A stretch of 48,585 nt of DNA from Candidatus Burkholderia humilis (GTDB taxonomy: Bacteria; Pseudomonadota; Gammaproteobacteria; Burkholderiales; Burkholderiaceae). How positions within the stretch are numbered: the first letter of the stretch is position 1; every line of letters begins with the position of its first letter. The notes under the pieces are model-generated. The model saw only the letters and a list, made by a program, of their open reading frames with translations, searched no databases and was not told the DNA's origin. The position numbers and the translations under genes were made by a program. Shown one piece after another: positions 38,623-48,584 of the stretch. The stretch lies in assembly GCA_001184405.1 (NCBI GenBank), contig LFMX01000040.1, positions 1 through 48,585 of the forward strand. The letters are read 5' to 3'.

Positions 38623-38962
38623 CCACGGCCGGGGTCGACGGCATTCGATGACCCCCGGCGCGCGGTGGCTGATTCCGCGCGCCGAGGCACTGTCTGGCAC
38701 TGTCGTCCTGCGTTTGCTTTGCTACTTCACTTGCGCCCGATGACACAGGATGTCCTTCGACATAACGGCCTCGCGACCACTCATCTTGAGCCTGCGACGC
38801 AAGATTTTCCGCGCATTAAGCAATCAAATTCAACACAAGTGTTGAAATTACCGGCTTTTACGCAACACTTAGGCGACGCATATTTTGTGTATTGCACAAT
38901 ACTACCGTGTGAGACGATTTTCGCCAATAAAACAAACTCTTAATACGCTAGTCGCTGCCTTC
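38623..38962. promoter_or_regulatory. phaZ upstream region with two palindromes
   Basis: TTCAACAC-AA-GTGTTGAA (38829-38846) is an 8-bp-arm palindrome, and TTGTG-TATTG-CACAA (38885-38899) a second one. Both lie in AT-rich DNA 200-280 bp upstream of phaZ. The second resembles the TTGTG/CACAA style I associate with PhaR sites, but this is not verified. Confidence 0.4.
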
Positions 38963-40828
38963 TCACTGTTTTCCCGACGCGGCGTCCATCTCTTCCTCGG
39001 CGAGCCGCAGCGTACTGCCCGCATCCTGACGCTCGTTGCCGGACGGCTGGTTGGTTGCCTTCGCCATTTCTTCCCCGTGGCGAATCAGGTTCATGCCCGT
39101 GTGCACCAGCGCCACGTGCGTGAACGCCTGCGGAAAGTTACCGACCATGCGTTTCGCCACTATGTCGTACCCTTCCGCGAGCAAACCGACATCGTTCGCG
39201 AGACCGATCAGACACTCGAACATCGCGTGCGCCTCGTCGATCCGGCCCTGCAGCGCCAGGTTGTCGACCAGCCAGAAGCTACAAGCCAGAAACGTGCCTT
39301 CCCCCGGCGGCAGGCCGTCCGCGACTTCGGTCGTGTGATACCGCTTGACCAAACCATCATGCGTCAAAGTGGTTTCGATCGCATGTACGGTTCCGGTCAC
39401 TTTCGGATCATTCGGCGGCAAAAAGCCGAGCAATGGAATCAGCAGGAGGCTCACGTCGAGCGCTTCGCTGCCGTAGGCCTGCACGAACGAATTGAGCTTT
39501 TTCTTCAGCACTTCGGCGCGGATACGCGTGCGCATCTCTCGCCAATGGTCGATCGGGCCGGGCAACTCGAACTTTTCCGCCGATTTGATCGCGCGGTCGT
39601 AGGCGACCCACGCCATCACTTTCGAGAAGGTGAAGTGTTGCTTGCCGCAGCGCACTTCCCAGATGCCTTCGTCCGGTTCTTCCCACACGCTGTCGAGGTG
39701 ATGCAGCATCGCGCATTGGATCGACCACGCGGTCTCATCGCTTTGCAGGCCGCCGACGCGCGCGAGATGTAGCGCGTTCATCACTTCGCCGTAGACATCG
39801 AGCTGAAGCTGCGCCACCGCGCCATTGCCGATGCGTACCGGCGCCGCGCCTTCATAACCTGGCAGCCAGTCCACTTCCCATTTCGGGCAGACGCCGCTCG
39901 CCCGCGATGCCGTACATGATCTGAATCTGATCCGGCGATCCGGCCATCACGTGGCCCAGCCACGCGCGCGCTTCGTCGTAGTAGCCGCCGCGCATCATCG
40001 CGAGCAGGGTGATGGTCGCGTCGCGCAGCCAGCAATAGCGATAGTCCCAGTTGCGCGTGCCGCCGAGCTGCTCGGGCAGCGAAGTGGTCGGCGCCGCGAC
40101 GATGCCGCCCGTCGGCTCGTAAGCGAGCGCCTTCAAGATGATGAGCGAGCGCCGGATCGCGGTGGCGTAGCGGCCTTTCAGTTTGCTCTGCGCGGACCAT
40201 TCGCGCCAATGGTTTTCGGTGCGCGCGAGTTGCGTGTGCGGATCGTGCGCGGGCGGCAACCGCAGATGCGACTGCGAATACACAGCGAAAACGGCACGCG
40301 TTCGTTGGCGCTGACATCGAAACACGCGGTCGTGCGCATGTTTTCGCCGACGAGATCGACCGGCGTGCGCATCACGGTGAGATCCGGACCGGCGATCGCG
40401 CGGATGCCGCTGTCGTCCGGCAAACGGCTGACCCACGGCACCGCCGATCCGTAGTCGAAGCGCAGCACCAGTTCCATCTTCATGCGCACCGTGCCGCGCC
40501 TGCCGATGACGATGCGTACCAGTTCCGAATGGCCATTGCACGACGGCATGAAATCGACCACGGTCACCGCGCCCTGCGGCGTTTCGAAATCCGTTTCGAG
40601 GATGAGCGTGTCGCCGCAATAACGGCGTATGATGACAGGTGATTCGCCGTCGGGCATCTCCGGCGCGAGACGCCACCGGCCGTGCTCGGGCTCGCCGAGA
40701 AGGGCGGCGAAGCACGCGGCGGAATCGAACAGCGGCCAACAAAGCCAATCGACGGAGCTGTCTTTGGAAATCAGGGCGGCGGTGTGGCCATCGCCAACCA
40801 TCGCATAGTCTTCAATTCGTGCTGGCAT
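38963..40828 (-). pseudogene. Glycoside hydrolase family 15-like (glucoamylase/trehalase), two compensating frameshifts
   Basis: MPARIEDYAMVGDGHTAALI, VDWLCWPLFDSAACFAALLG and ILETDFETPQGAVTVVDFM are the N-terminal beta domain. The (alpha/alpha)6 catalytic part follows: LPEQLGGTRNWDYRYCWLRDA, then WEEPDEGIWEVRCGKQHFTFS and EGTFLACSFWLVDNLA. A one-base loss near 40270 and an added base near 39890 put about 380 bases out of frame, and the total length remains a multiple of three (622 codons). The out-of-frame part contains the RNWDYRYCWLRD catalytic segment, so the product is non-functional as read. Confidence 0.88.
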
Positions 40829-41240
40829 GAGCAAACGTCTTCCTGCTGACGGCGCGGTCAAACGCAACGCGCGCCGGGGTTGGACAATCGGACGGGACGC
40901 GGCGGCGTCCCGAATGCCGAGCGCGCCGTACGGATGGCGCGCGATTCAACCTGTCTGGCCGCATTCTGCCGGAATCGTTCAAAGCAAGCAGCGAACCGGG
41001 CCGGGGCGATTCGAGCAAGGATATCGGACGAAGACCGCGGCGATCTGCCGCGCGCCGCTGGCGGAAAAGCGCGAGCCGCAAGCCGATTACGCTTCAATCC
41101 CACGTTGCGAAGTTTTTTGACTGATGTTTAGATAGAAGCTTCACGTAAGGTGTTTTGTCTTGCCGGTCGTCATCGGTTTTACAGCATCGACATGCGTCTT
41201 CAACGTCGTTCAACGTAGCGTTTTCGAGGAACAGATCCTC
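40829..41240. other. Intergenic region, no feature identified
   Basis: This 412-bp gap between the GH15 gene and a small downstream gene shows no convincing coding region, RNA or terminator. It is GC-rich up to about 41100 and AT-richer after. Confidence 0.5.
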
Positions 41241-41489
41241 ATGCTCAATCCGTCAAGAGCCGACTGCATCGCCATACTTTCTGCCGCGAGCTGTGGCGGC
41301 GATTCCGATTCCCTGCTCGCGCTCAATCACACGCATCTCGGCCTGTCGCGTAACGCGATGGTCAACGCCGCCGTCTTCCTCACCGAGCGCGGCTGCTTCA
41401 GCCGCTATACGCTGGACGTCGGCGAGTTTTCCGTCGGCGCACTGTCGCTGCAGGGGCGCATGTGGCTCGATCAGCTTGCCAACGGCTGA
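41241..41489 (+). CDS. Small hypothetical protein
   Basis: 82 residues from MLNPSRADCIAILSAAS, with MVNAAVFLTERGCFSRYTL and LSLQGRMWLDQLANG. I do not recognise the family; no membrane helix or signal is clear. GAGGAAC lies upstream and a terminator follows at 41519, which supports expression. A longer in-frame start at 41160 is possible. Confidence 0.55.
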   Translation: MLNPSRADCIAILSAASCGGDSDSLLALNHTHLGLSRNAMVNAAVFLTERGCFSRYTLDVGEFSVGALSLQGRMWLDQLANG

Positions 41490-41518
41490 ATCGTTTCGCA
41501 TCATCTAAAACCACAACA

Positions 41519-41549
41519 AACGCGCGCGAAGTCGATTCGCGCGCGTTTT
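41519..41549. terminator. Rho-independent terminator
   Basis: A 12-bp stem AACGCGCGCGAA/TTCGCGCGCGTT around GTCGA, followed by TT and then GCTTTT. It ends the small gene at 41241 and can also serve the minus-strand DUF3096 gene. Confidence 0.85.
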
Positions 41550-41619
41550 GCTTTTCGGCCGCCTTTCATCGCGGAACCGTGGACCGCGAATACGCGTTAG
41601 ACGGCAAACGCCTCAAACG

Positions 41620-41772
41620 TCAGAAATGCGCGGCGTCCATGCCGAACAAACCGATCAGGCCGATCACGATCAGGTAAATGGCGACGATGAAATTCAGCAG
41701 TCGCGGCATCACGAGAATGAGAATGCCCGCGATCAATGAAATCAGCGGGCCGAGGCTTAAGTGGATGGTCAT
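41620..41772 (-). CDS. DUF3096 small membrane protein
   Basis: 50 residues, nearly all hydrophobic: MTIHLSLGPLISLIAGILIL, then VMPRLLNFIVAIYLIVIGLIGLFG. Two transmembrane helices joined by a short MPRLLN loop fit DUF3096. Function unknown. CGGAG lies upstream of the ATG. The frame is intact. Confidence 0.82.
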   Translation of the reverse strand: MTIHLSLGPLISLIAGILILVMPRLLNFIVAIYLIVIGLIGLFGMDAAHF

Positions 41773-42003
41773 CGCAGCAACTCCGGTGGTTGATTGTTGA
41801 TTCGAGTCTTCGAGCCGGTGTTTGGCGCGCGCGCCGTGGTGTATCACTTGAATGCCTAAGTTCGACACTGAGTTCGAAACGATCCGCCGATGCTTTTAGC
41901 GTGCAAGACCTGGGAGCAGAATTTGCTCACGGCATCCCTTGCGCGCTTTACGCTTCACCGCTTCTCCCGATAACGAGCCGTAAAAGACAAAGAGGAGGTT
42001 TCC

Positions 42004-43290
42004 ATGCACCCGAGCCCATCACCCCGTTCCGAACAGGCCCGCTCGCGAACCAGGCAAGCAACGCGCCAGCTTCGCCTTCTCTCGTCGATGACCTGCGCGC
42101 TCGCATTCTCACTCGCCGCCGCGCAGACGTTCGCGCAGACACCGGCCAGCGCGCCGTCCGGCACAGATCGCGCAGTCCGGCGACGTGTACGACCTGCTCA
42201 TCGGCACTTACACGGGCGGCGGAAAGAGCGAAGGCATCTACGTGTATCGATTCGATATCGCCAGCGGCGATCTCATGCGCATCGCGTCGGCGCAAACGGT
42301 CAATCCGTCGTATCTCGTCGTGAGCCGCGACCGTAATTACGTGTACGCCGTGAACGAATTGCCCGGCGATAACGGACCGGCGTCGCAGCGCGGCGGCATC
42401 AGCGCGTTTCGTTTCGATCGCGCGAGCGGACAGTTGAGCTTTCTGAATCGTGTGTCATCGGATGGAAACGATCCGTGCTATCTCGCACTCTCGCCCGATG
42501 GCAAATATCTGCTGACGGCCAACTATTCGGTCGCGGCCAATCCTGGCGGCAGGCAGCTTCGCGGTGTTTCCGCTGCAAGGCGATGGCCATGTCGCGCCGT
42601 CCGTGCTGACCGTGCATCACGAAGGCGGCGGCCCGGTGAAGGGACGGCAGGACAACTCGCATGTGCATTCGACCGTTTTCTCGCCGGACGGCAAGTATCT
42701 GTTCGCGCAGGATTTGGGCGTGGACAAGGTGTTCGGCTATCGCTACACGCCGGTCCGTCGGCGAGCAATCGCGGTCTGTTCGGGCCGACCACGACGAGCT
42801 ACACGCCGATCAAGCCCGGCTCCGGCCCGCGCGCCATCTCGTCTTCGATTCGAGCGGCAAACACGCGTATCTGACGACCGAACTGAACGCATCCGTGCTC
42901 GTCTTCGATTACAACGACGGCAAGCTCACGCAAGTGCAAACCGTGCCGATGACCGCGCCTGGCTTCAAAGGCAAGATCGGCGGCGCGATTCACCTGTCGC
43001 CGGACGGCTGTTTTCTCTACGCGACCAATCGCGGCGAGGCGAACCAGCTTGTGCAGTTCGCCGTCGAGCTGAACGGCCATCTGAAGCTCGAAAAGCGCTA
43101 TTCGACGCTAGGCAAGACGCCGCGCGAATTCGCCATCGATCCGAGCGGGCGATGGCTGATCGTCGGCAATCAGGACAGCGACAGCGCATACTTTTTCCGG
43201 CGCGATCCGCAAACGGGCGAGCTCGCATCCGATCCGAAGCAGCTCTCGATCGGCTCGCCGGTCGATTTAAAATTCGTCTCGCCGTCCTGA
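42004..43290 (+). pseudogene. Secreted lactonase-family seven-bladed propeller protein, multiply frameshifted
   Basis: A signal peptide (LRLLSSMTCALAFSLAAAQ) is followed in other frames by YDLLIGTYTGGGKSEGIYVY, VNPSYLVVSRDRNYVYAVNE, CYLALSPDGKYLLTANYS, HSTVFSPDGKYLFAQDLGVD and TPREFAIDPSGRWLIVGNQD, the repeats of the 6-phosphogluconolactonase-like (YbhE) propeller. At least four indels break it: one near 42165, a GCAG duplication near 42550, a G loss near 42755 and a GC duplication near 42830. These sit in short repeats, as from slippage. Confidence 0.88.
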
Positions 43291-43346
43291 TGGGCTGAAG
43301 GGGGCGCAGGTCCGCATCAAACGACACGACACGCCGTTCGACGACG

Positions 43347-43931
43347 ATGACAAAAACACTGGTCAAAGCGGTCACCGTTTCACTGTTGTGCACGCCGTTC
43401 GCGCCGGTTCACGCCGCCGAGAACGGCCAGCACGATCAGCAATGCGATTACAAACGCGACTGGCTCTCGGCGGCGTGCGAGCGCGTGATGCGCGTCGCGC
43501 GCAAGGGCACGTGGGACTTATACGTGACGGGCTACGGCTGGCATATCGACGGCTTCGGCGATCGTCGCAAGGAATTGAATCCGTGGTCGTACGGTGGCGG
43601 TCTCGGCAAGCACTGGACCGATGCCGACGGCAACGAGGACGTGTTGTTCGCGTTCGCGTTTTCGGACTCGCATCACAATTTCGAGCCGATCGGCGGCTAC
43701 GCGCGCCAGTGGTACACGAAACCCGTGCTCGGCGGCTTGCAGGCGGGCGGCGGCTTTTTCGTCGGCTTCACGGCCAGAAGCGATGTCGCGCATTACCTGC
43801 CGTTGCCGCTCGCATTGCCGATCGGCGCGGTGCGCTACAAGAAGGCGTCACTGATGGGCACGTTCATCCCGCGCATTCCCGGTCTGAACGATGGGGACGT
43901 GGCGTTTTTCTTCGGCCGCTACGAGTTTTAG
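43347..43931 (+). CDS. pagP: Lipid A palmitoyltransferase PagP
   Basis: 194 residues with a signal peptide ending near PVHAAE. The catalytic residues of the outer-membrane barrel enzyme are seen as His66 (YGWHIDGF) and Asp107-Ser108 (AFSDSHHNFEP), with GGYARQWYTKPV and a terminal aromatic FGRYEF for barrel assembly. It transfers palmitate from phospholipid to lipid A. No clear strong ribosome site. The frame is intact. Confidence 0.92.
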   Translation: MTKTLVKAVTVSLLCTPFAPVHAAENGQHDQQCDYKRDWLSAACERVMRVARKGTWDLYVTGYGWHIDGFGDRRKELNPWSYGGGLGKHWTDADGNEDVLFAFAFSDSHHNFEPIGGYARQWYTKPVLGGLQAGGGFFVGFTARSDVAHYLPLPLALPIGAVRYKKASLMGTFIPRIPGLNDGDVAFFFGRYEF

Positions 43932-44005
43932 TACGATGCGCGATGCCCCGTTCGCGCGCACATGGCTAACAAAAATGAAAGGTATACTGAAGATATCGTA
44001 AGAAA

Positions 44006-45078
44006 ATGGCAGGCAAGACAACATTGAACATTCCATTGAACATTCCGCAAAACTTCAGCGCGAACAAGCGCGTTTCGACTCGCCGCGACGACGCCGCGCC
44101 CGCGGGTTTCATCAGCGCGTTCCAGTTTTCGGGCGGCGAGGCCCTGCGGCTTTTGTGGGACGAAGCGCGCGCGGCGATCGCGCAGGAAGCGCCGACGTGG
44201 CTGCATCTGTCGGCCAACGACGACACCGTCGAAGGCTGGCTCGAAGGCGTCAGTTCGATGCCCGACGCCGCGCGCGAATTCCTGAACGGCGAGGACAAGC
44301 GCCCGCGCGTGCATATCGGCGGCAACTTCATGTACGGCGTGGTCGCGGACCTCGAACTGGTCGCGAAGACGTCGGCGGACGCCTTGCTCGGCGTGCGCGA
44401 CCGGCGCGCTGCGTTTTTACGTCGACCGGCATCGCATGATCACCGTGCGCGCGAAGCCGCTGCAATCGACCGACCGGCTGCGTCACGCCGTGCTCGAAGG
44501 CACGATGTTCCGCGATACCGTTGATCTCTTCGCTGGCCTGATCCGCGCGCTGAACGAGACGTTTGCGGATCGCATCGATGAAATCAGCGATTGTTTCGAC
44601 GATGTTGAAGAGAACGTGCTCGAAGGCAGTTACTTGAAATGCCGCGCCGTGCTCGGCGATGTGCGGCGGCTGGTCGAAGTGAAGCGCTTTATCGATCCCG
44701 AACGCAACGCGCTCACACAACTCGTGATGCGCAAGCTCGAATGGGCCGAACCGCGTTCGATGGAAGCGCTCGTGCAGGCCATTCAGGTGCTGAACGAACG
44801 GGCTGGGCGCGGGGCTGGAAGGGCTGTATGAACGCGCGAAGCTGTTGCAGGACGAAATCGCCGCGGCGCTCGCCGAGGACATGAACCGCAAGCTGTTGTG
44901 GCTCACGATCATGTCCGCGTTGCTGCTGCCGGCAACGCTCGTGACCGGCATCTTCGGAATGAACGTGGCGGAGTTGCCAGGGACAAAAGACCCGGCGTCG
45001 TTCTGGATCGTCGTCGGCGTGATGGCGACCGGCGCCGCCATCACGATTTTTTTGCTGCGGCGTTTGCGGCTCTGGTAG
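44006..45078 (+). pseudogene. CorA-family divalent cation transporter (ZntB-like), frameshifted
   Basis: MAGKTTLNIPLNIPQN opens with an in-frame 12-bp tandem repeat (44023-44046). PAGFISAFQFSGGEALRLLW, WLHLSANDDTVEGWLEG, then in other frames [38 protein letters not shown], and two C-terminal helices with the pore signature GMN ([14 protein letters not shown]) and FLLRRLRLW. Shifts near 44400 and near 44820 break it. ZntB members export or import Zn2+. A fragment of ftsK begins 33 bp after the stop, on the other strand. Confidence 0.88.
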
Positions 45079-45110
45079 CCGTTTAGTCCGCCGGGCCGGG
45101 CGGCGCGAGG

Positions 45111-46556
45111 TTCGATCTGCTTGCCGGCGACCATCATCAAATCCGCGAGTTCGTCGATGATCACGACGATCATCGGCAGCGTCGAAAGCGGCTCGGGCGC
45201 ATCGGGCGTGAGCGAGAACGGATTGGTCAGCTTCTTGCCCGCCGCTTCCGTGTTGCGGATTTTCTGATTGAAGCCCTGCAGATTGCGCACGCCGACCGCC
45301 GACACCAGCCGATAGCGCTTTTCCATTTCGCCGACACACCAGTTCAGCGCGTTCGACGCGAGCTTCATGTCGGTGACGACCGGCGCGAGCAGATGCGGAA
45401 TGCCTTCATAGACGGAAAGCTCCAGCATCTTCGGGTCGATCATGATGAGGCGCACGTCCTCGGGCTTCGCCTTGTAGAGCAGCAAGAGGATCATCGCGTT
45501 GATGGCGACGGATTTGCCCGAGCCAGTCGTGCCCGCGACGAGCATGTGCGGCGCCTTGGCCAGATCGGTCACGACCGGATTGCCGACGATGTCCTTGCCC
45601 ATCGCGATCGTCAGATTCGATTTCGACGCGCGATACACCTCGTGCTCGAGAATTTCCGACAGGCGGATCATCTGCCGCTTGGCGTTCGGCAGTTCGAGGC
45701 CCATGCAGGTCTTGCCGGGAATGGTTTCGACGACGCGGATCGACGTGAGGCCGAGGCCGCGCGACAGATCCTTCATCAGCCCGACGATCTGGTTGCCGCG
45801 CACGTCGAGCGCCGGTTCGACTTAGAAGCGCGTGATGACGGGACTCGCCGACGCGCCGACGACCGTCACCGGCACCTTGAATTTCTGCAGACGCTGTTCG
45901 ATGAGTTGGCCGGTCGCCATGAGACGCTCTTCGGAAACGGGCTTGGCGCTATCGGACGCGGGTTCGAGCAAGTTGAGCGTCGGCAATTCGATCGCCGATG
46001 CGAGCGGTGCGTGGAATTCGAATTCTGTGGGTTCGAAGCCGCGGATCGGGGGGGCGGGGTGGTTGTGGTTGCGTTTGCGGTGTTTCGGGGGGTACGGACG
46101 TTGCCGTCGTGATCGGGAAACGCACGATGTTCGTCGCGGACAGCGCGACGGGTTCGTTTTCGTGGGTTTGCTCCTGATCGATCGGCTCGGATGTTTCGAA
46201 TGGGCTGATCGCGCGCGCAATGCCGGCGGGGTAGGGCGCGTTTCTGTTTCTTGACGGGGCGCGGGTTGCGGATCGGTCGTCTTGAAAATGCCCGGCGCGT
46301 TGTGCGTTTGCGCAGGCGTTTCCGAGCGCTCCTCGGTCGGATGCTTTGGCGTCGCGTCGGGAACGTGTTTCGGCGTGAGCGGAGCGGGCGTCACGGAGAA
46401 CGCGCCAGCCTGACCGAAAGTCGTTGCCTCGTACAGCGGCTTCGTCACGCCCGCAGCAACGGACGCGCCGAGCGCGGCTGCCTCAACCGTCTTGTCGATG
46501 GCCGCGTCAGCGTGCAGCGGATCGACATGATTGTTATGTGTGCCTTGCAAGGGCAC
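45111..46556 (-). pseudogene. ftsK: DNA translocase FtsK remnant
   Basis: Linker-type sequence (PFGQ-like TFGQAGAFSVTPAP) with frame breaks leads into LNLLEPASDSAKPVSEERLM and VTVVGASASPVITRF, then a TAA at 45822-45824 where Glu is expected. After it [20 protein letters not shown] and the motor core [17 protein letters not shown] (Walker A) and [17 protein letters not shown] (Walker B) are open. Sequence ends at AGKQIE; the rest of the motor and the gamma DNA-reading domain are missing. The N-terminal membrane domain is missing too. Burkholderia can carry two ftsK genes, so an intact copy elsewhere is presumed. Confidence 0.85.
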
Positions 46557-46816
46557 GTTCGACTTATCGGTGCAAATTCGACCCGGCTAACTCTCGCTCC
46601 GGCCGGAAGCACAAGGAGCGGTCCAGGAGGCAACGAGTGGGCTGAATCCGTTCGCTGGGCCTGCCGTCGGTCGGTCCAGCGCCAATTAACTGATCCGAAC
46701 CGCCGTGTACGGACCCGTACGCACGGTGGTGTGGGAGGGGCCGGGCCGCGAGGCCTGCCACTATCCCGATTGCAACTATGTATGCACAGCGCGTCCGCCA
46801 CGCTATGGAGAATGCG
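46557..46816 (+). mobile_element. Second copy of the 127-bp group II intron 3' end, upstream of proV
   Basis: Bases 46647-46773 are identical by eye to 13306-13432, including domain V (GAACCGCCGTGTACGG and its partner) and domain VI ending CTATCCCGAT. The 90 bases before it (46557-46646) are unlike the flanks of the first copy and show no feature. No intron-encoded protein is present. Confidence 0.75.
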
Positions 46817-47995
46817 ATGAATTCCCCCAAGGTAGTGGTCGAAGGGTTGTACAAGGTTTTTGGCAATAACTCGAAACAGGCGTTGGATATGCTGGCCGGC
46901 GGCGCGACGAAGGAAGAGATCTTTTCGCGCACCGGGCAGATTGTCGGCGTACATAACGCTTCTTTCGATGTGAAGGAAGGCGAGATTTTCGTGCTCATGG
47001 GTTTGTCCGGCTCGGGCAAATCCACGCTGATCCGGCTGATCAACCGTCTGGTCGATCCTAGCGCCGGCAAAGTATTGATCGATGGCCGCGATGTCGCCGC
47101 CGTGCCGCGCTCCGAACTCACGGCGCTGCGCCGCAAGGATATGAGCATGGTGTTTCAGTCCTTCGCGCTGATGCCGCAGCGCACGGTGATTTCCAACGCC
47201 GCGTTCGGACTGGAAGTCGCGGGCGTCGGCAAAAAGGAGCGCGAAGCCCGCGCGATGACCGTGCTCGAACAGGTCGGTCTCGCGCCGTTCGCGCAGAAGC
47301 TGCCCGCGCAGCTATTCGGTGGCATGCAGCAGCGCGTGGGTCTTGCGCGCGCGTTGGCGGTGAATCCTTCGCTGATGATCATGGACGAAGCGTTTTCCGC
47401 GCTCGATCCGTTGAAGCGCAAGGAAATGCAGAACGTGCTGCTCGATTTGCAGCGCGAGCAGCGTCGCACGATTCTCTTCGTGTCGCACGATCTCGAAGAA
47501 GCCATGCGCATCGGCACCCGCATCGCGATCATGGAAGGTGGGCGCGTGGTGCAGATCGGCACGCCGCAGGAAATCATCACCAATCCGGCCGATGAATACG
47601 TGAGTCGCTTCTTCGACGGCATCGACACGAGCCGTTATCTGACGGCCGGCGATCTCATGCAGACAGACGCGGTGCCGATCATGCCGCACGCGTCGCAGAT
47701 CGATGCATCGAGCGTGGCCGCGACGCTCAACGGCAGCGCGGACTATGCGTTCGTGATGGACACGCAGCGCCGCATTCGCGGTTTCGTCGGGCGCGATGCG
47801 AACGGCACGCCGGTGCCGCAGATCAACCACATCGAATGTATCGAGCGGCATATGACGCTGGATGACGTCGTGAATCGCGTGGTCGCGAGTCCGGCGCCGT
47901 TGCCCGTCGTCGATGCAGACGGGTCGTATTGCGGGTCGATCAACAAGACGAACGTCCTTCAGGTTCTTACGCACCATCGAGGTTCCCATGTCTGA
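46817..47995 (+). CDS. proV: Glycine betaine/L-proline ABC transporter ATP-binding protein (ProV-like)
   Basis: 392 residues. ABC domain with Walker A GLSGSGKST (62-70), Q-loop MVFQSFALMPQRT, Walker B SLMIMDEAFSALDP and H-loop VSHDLEE, followed by the C-terminal CBS-type tail found in ProV. The signature motif reads LFGGM at residues 166-170 instead of LSGGM: the codon at 47315-47317 is TTC, where a Ser codon is expected. That serine contacts ATP across the dimer, so transport may be impaired. The start MNSPKVVVEG is chosen over one 39 bp upstream. It overlaps proW by eight bases. Confidence 0.93.
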   Translation: MNSPKVVVEGLYKVFGNNSKQALDMLAGGATKEEIFSRTGQIVGVHNASFDVKEGEIFVLMGLSGSGKSTLIRLINRLVDPSAGKVLIDGRDVAAVPRSELTALRRKDMSMVFQSFALMPQRTVISNAAFGLEVAGVGKKEREARAMTVLEQVGLAPFAQKLPAQLFGGMQQRVGLARALAVNPSLMIMDEAFSALDPLKRKEMQNVLLDLQREQRRTILFVSHDLEEAMRIGTRIAIMEGGRVVQIGTPQEIITNPADEYVSRFFDGIDTSRYLTAGDLMQTDAVPIMPHASQIDASSVAATLNGSADYAFVMDTQRRIRGFVGRDANGTPVPQINHIECIERHMTLDDVVNRVVASPAPLPVVDADGSYCGSINKTNVLQVLTHHRGSHV

Positions 47996-48584
47996 AATCA
48001 TTCCGCTTGGTAGTTGGGTGGACCACGGCGTCCACTATCTCCTCGATCACGACGCGAAGACCTTCGATTCCATCGGCAAGGTCATCGAGACATTCGCCGC
48101 GGCCATCAAGCACGGCCTGCAAGCCATTCCGATGTGGGCGCTCATGGCGATCTTCGTCGGCATCGGCTTATGGCGCGTCGGCTGGCGATTCGCGGCGTTC
48201 GTGTTGCTATCGCTGTTGCTGATCTACGCGACCGGCTTCTACGATCAGCTGGTCATCACGCTCGGCCTGACCTTGTTTTCGACCGTCATCAGTCTGCTGC
48301 TCGGGATACCGCTCGGTATCTGGGTATCGAAGAGCAAGCTCGTCGAGATGATCGTGCGCCCCGTGCTCGATCTGATGCAGACCATGCCTGCGTTCGTCTA
48401 CCTCATTCCCGCCGCGATGCTGTTCGGCCTCGGCCGTGTGCCGGGCATTCTGGTGACCGTCATCTTCGCGATGCCGCCCGCTGTGCGTCTGACAGCGCTC
48501 GGCATCAAGCAGGTGAATCGCGAGATCGTGGAAGCGGGTCAGGCGTTCAGCTGCACGCCGCTGCAACTGCTCTACAAGGCGTAG
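47988..48584 (+). CDS. proW: Glycine betaine/L-proline ABC transporter permease (ProW-like), apparently stopped early
   Basis: 198 residues before a TAG at 48582-48584. Transmembrane helices (MAIFVGIGLWRVGWRFAAFV, LIYATGFYDQLVITLGLTLF, ISLLLGIPLGIWV, AFVYLIPAAMLFGLG) and the coupling segment start EAGQAFSCTPLQLLYK are clear. Family members continue after LLYK with several more helices, so a stop here is premature; the last codons read GCG TAG where a Val-Gln pair is usual. The window ends one base later, so the downstream frame cannot be checked. Confidence 0.85.
   Translation: MSEIIPLGSWVDHGVHYLLDHDAKTFDSIGKVIETFAAAIKHGLQAIPMWALMAIFVGIGLWRVGWRFAAFVLLSLLLIYATGFYDQLVITLGLTLFSTVISLLLGIPLGIWVSKSKLVEMIVRPVLDLMQTMPAFVYLIPAAMLFGLGRVPGILVTVIFAMPPAVRLTALGIKQVNREIVEAGQAFSCTPLQLLYKA

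Noticed and set aside
44328..45110. Extension of the ftsK frame across the corA-family gene
   Set aside because: After AGKQIE the sequence has no FtsK resemblance and is antisense to conserved CorA helices; it is read-through past a junction.
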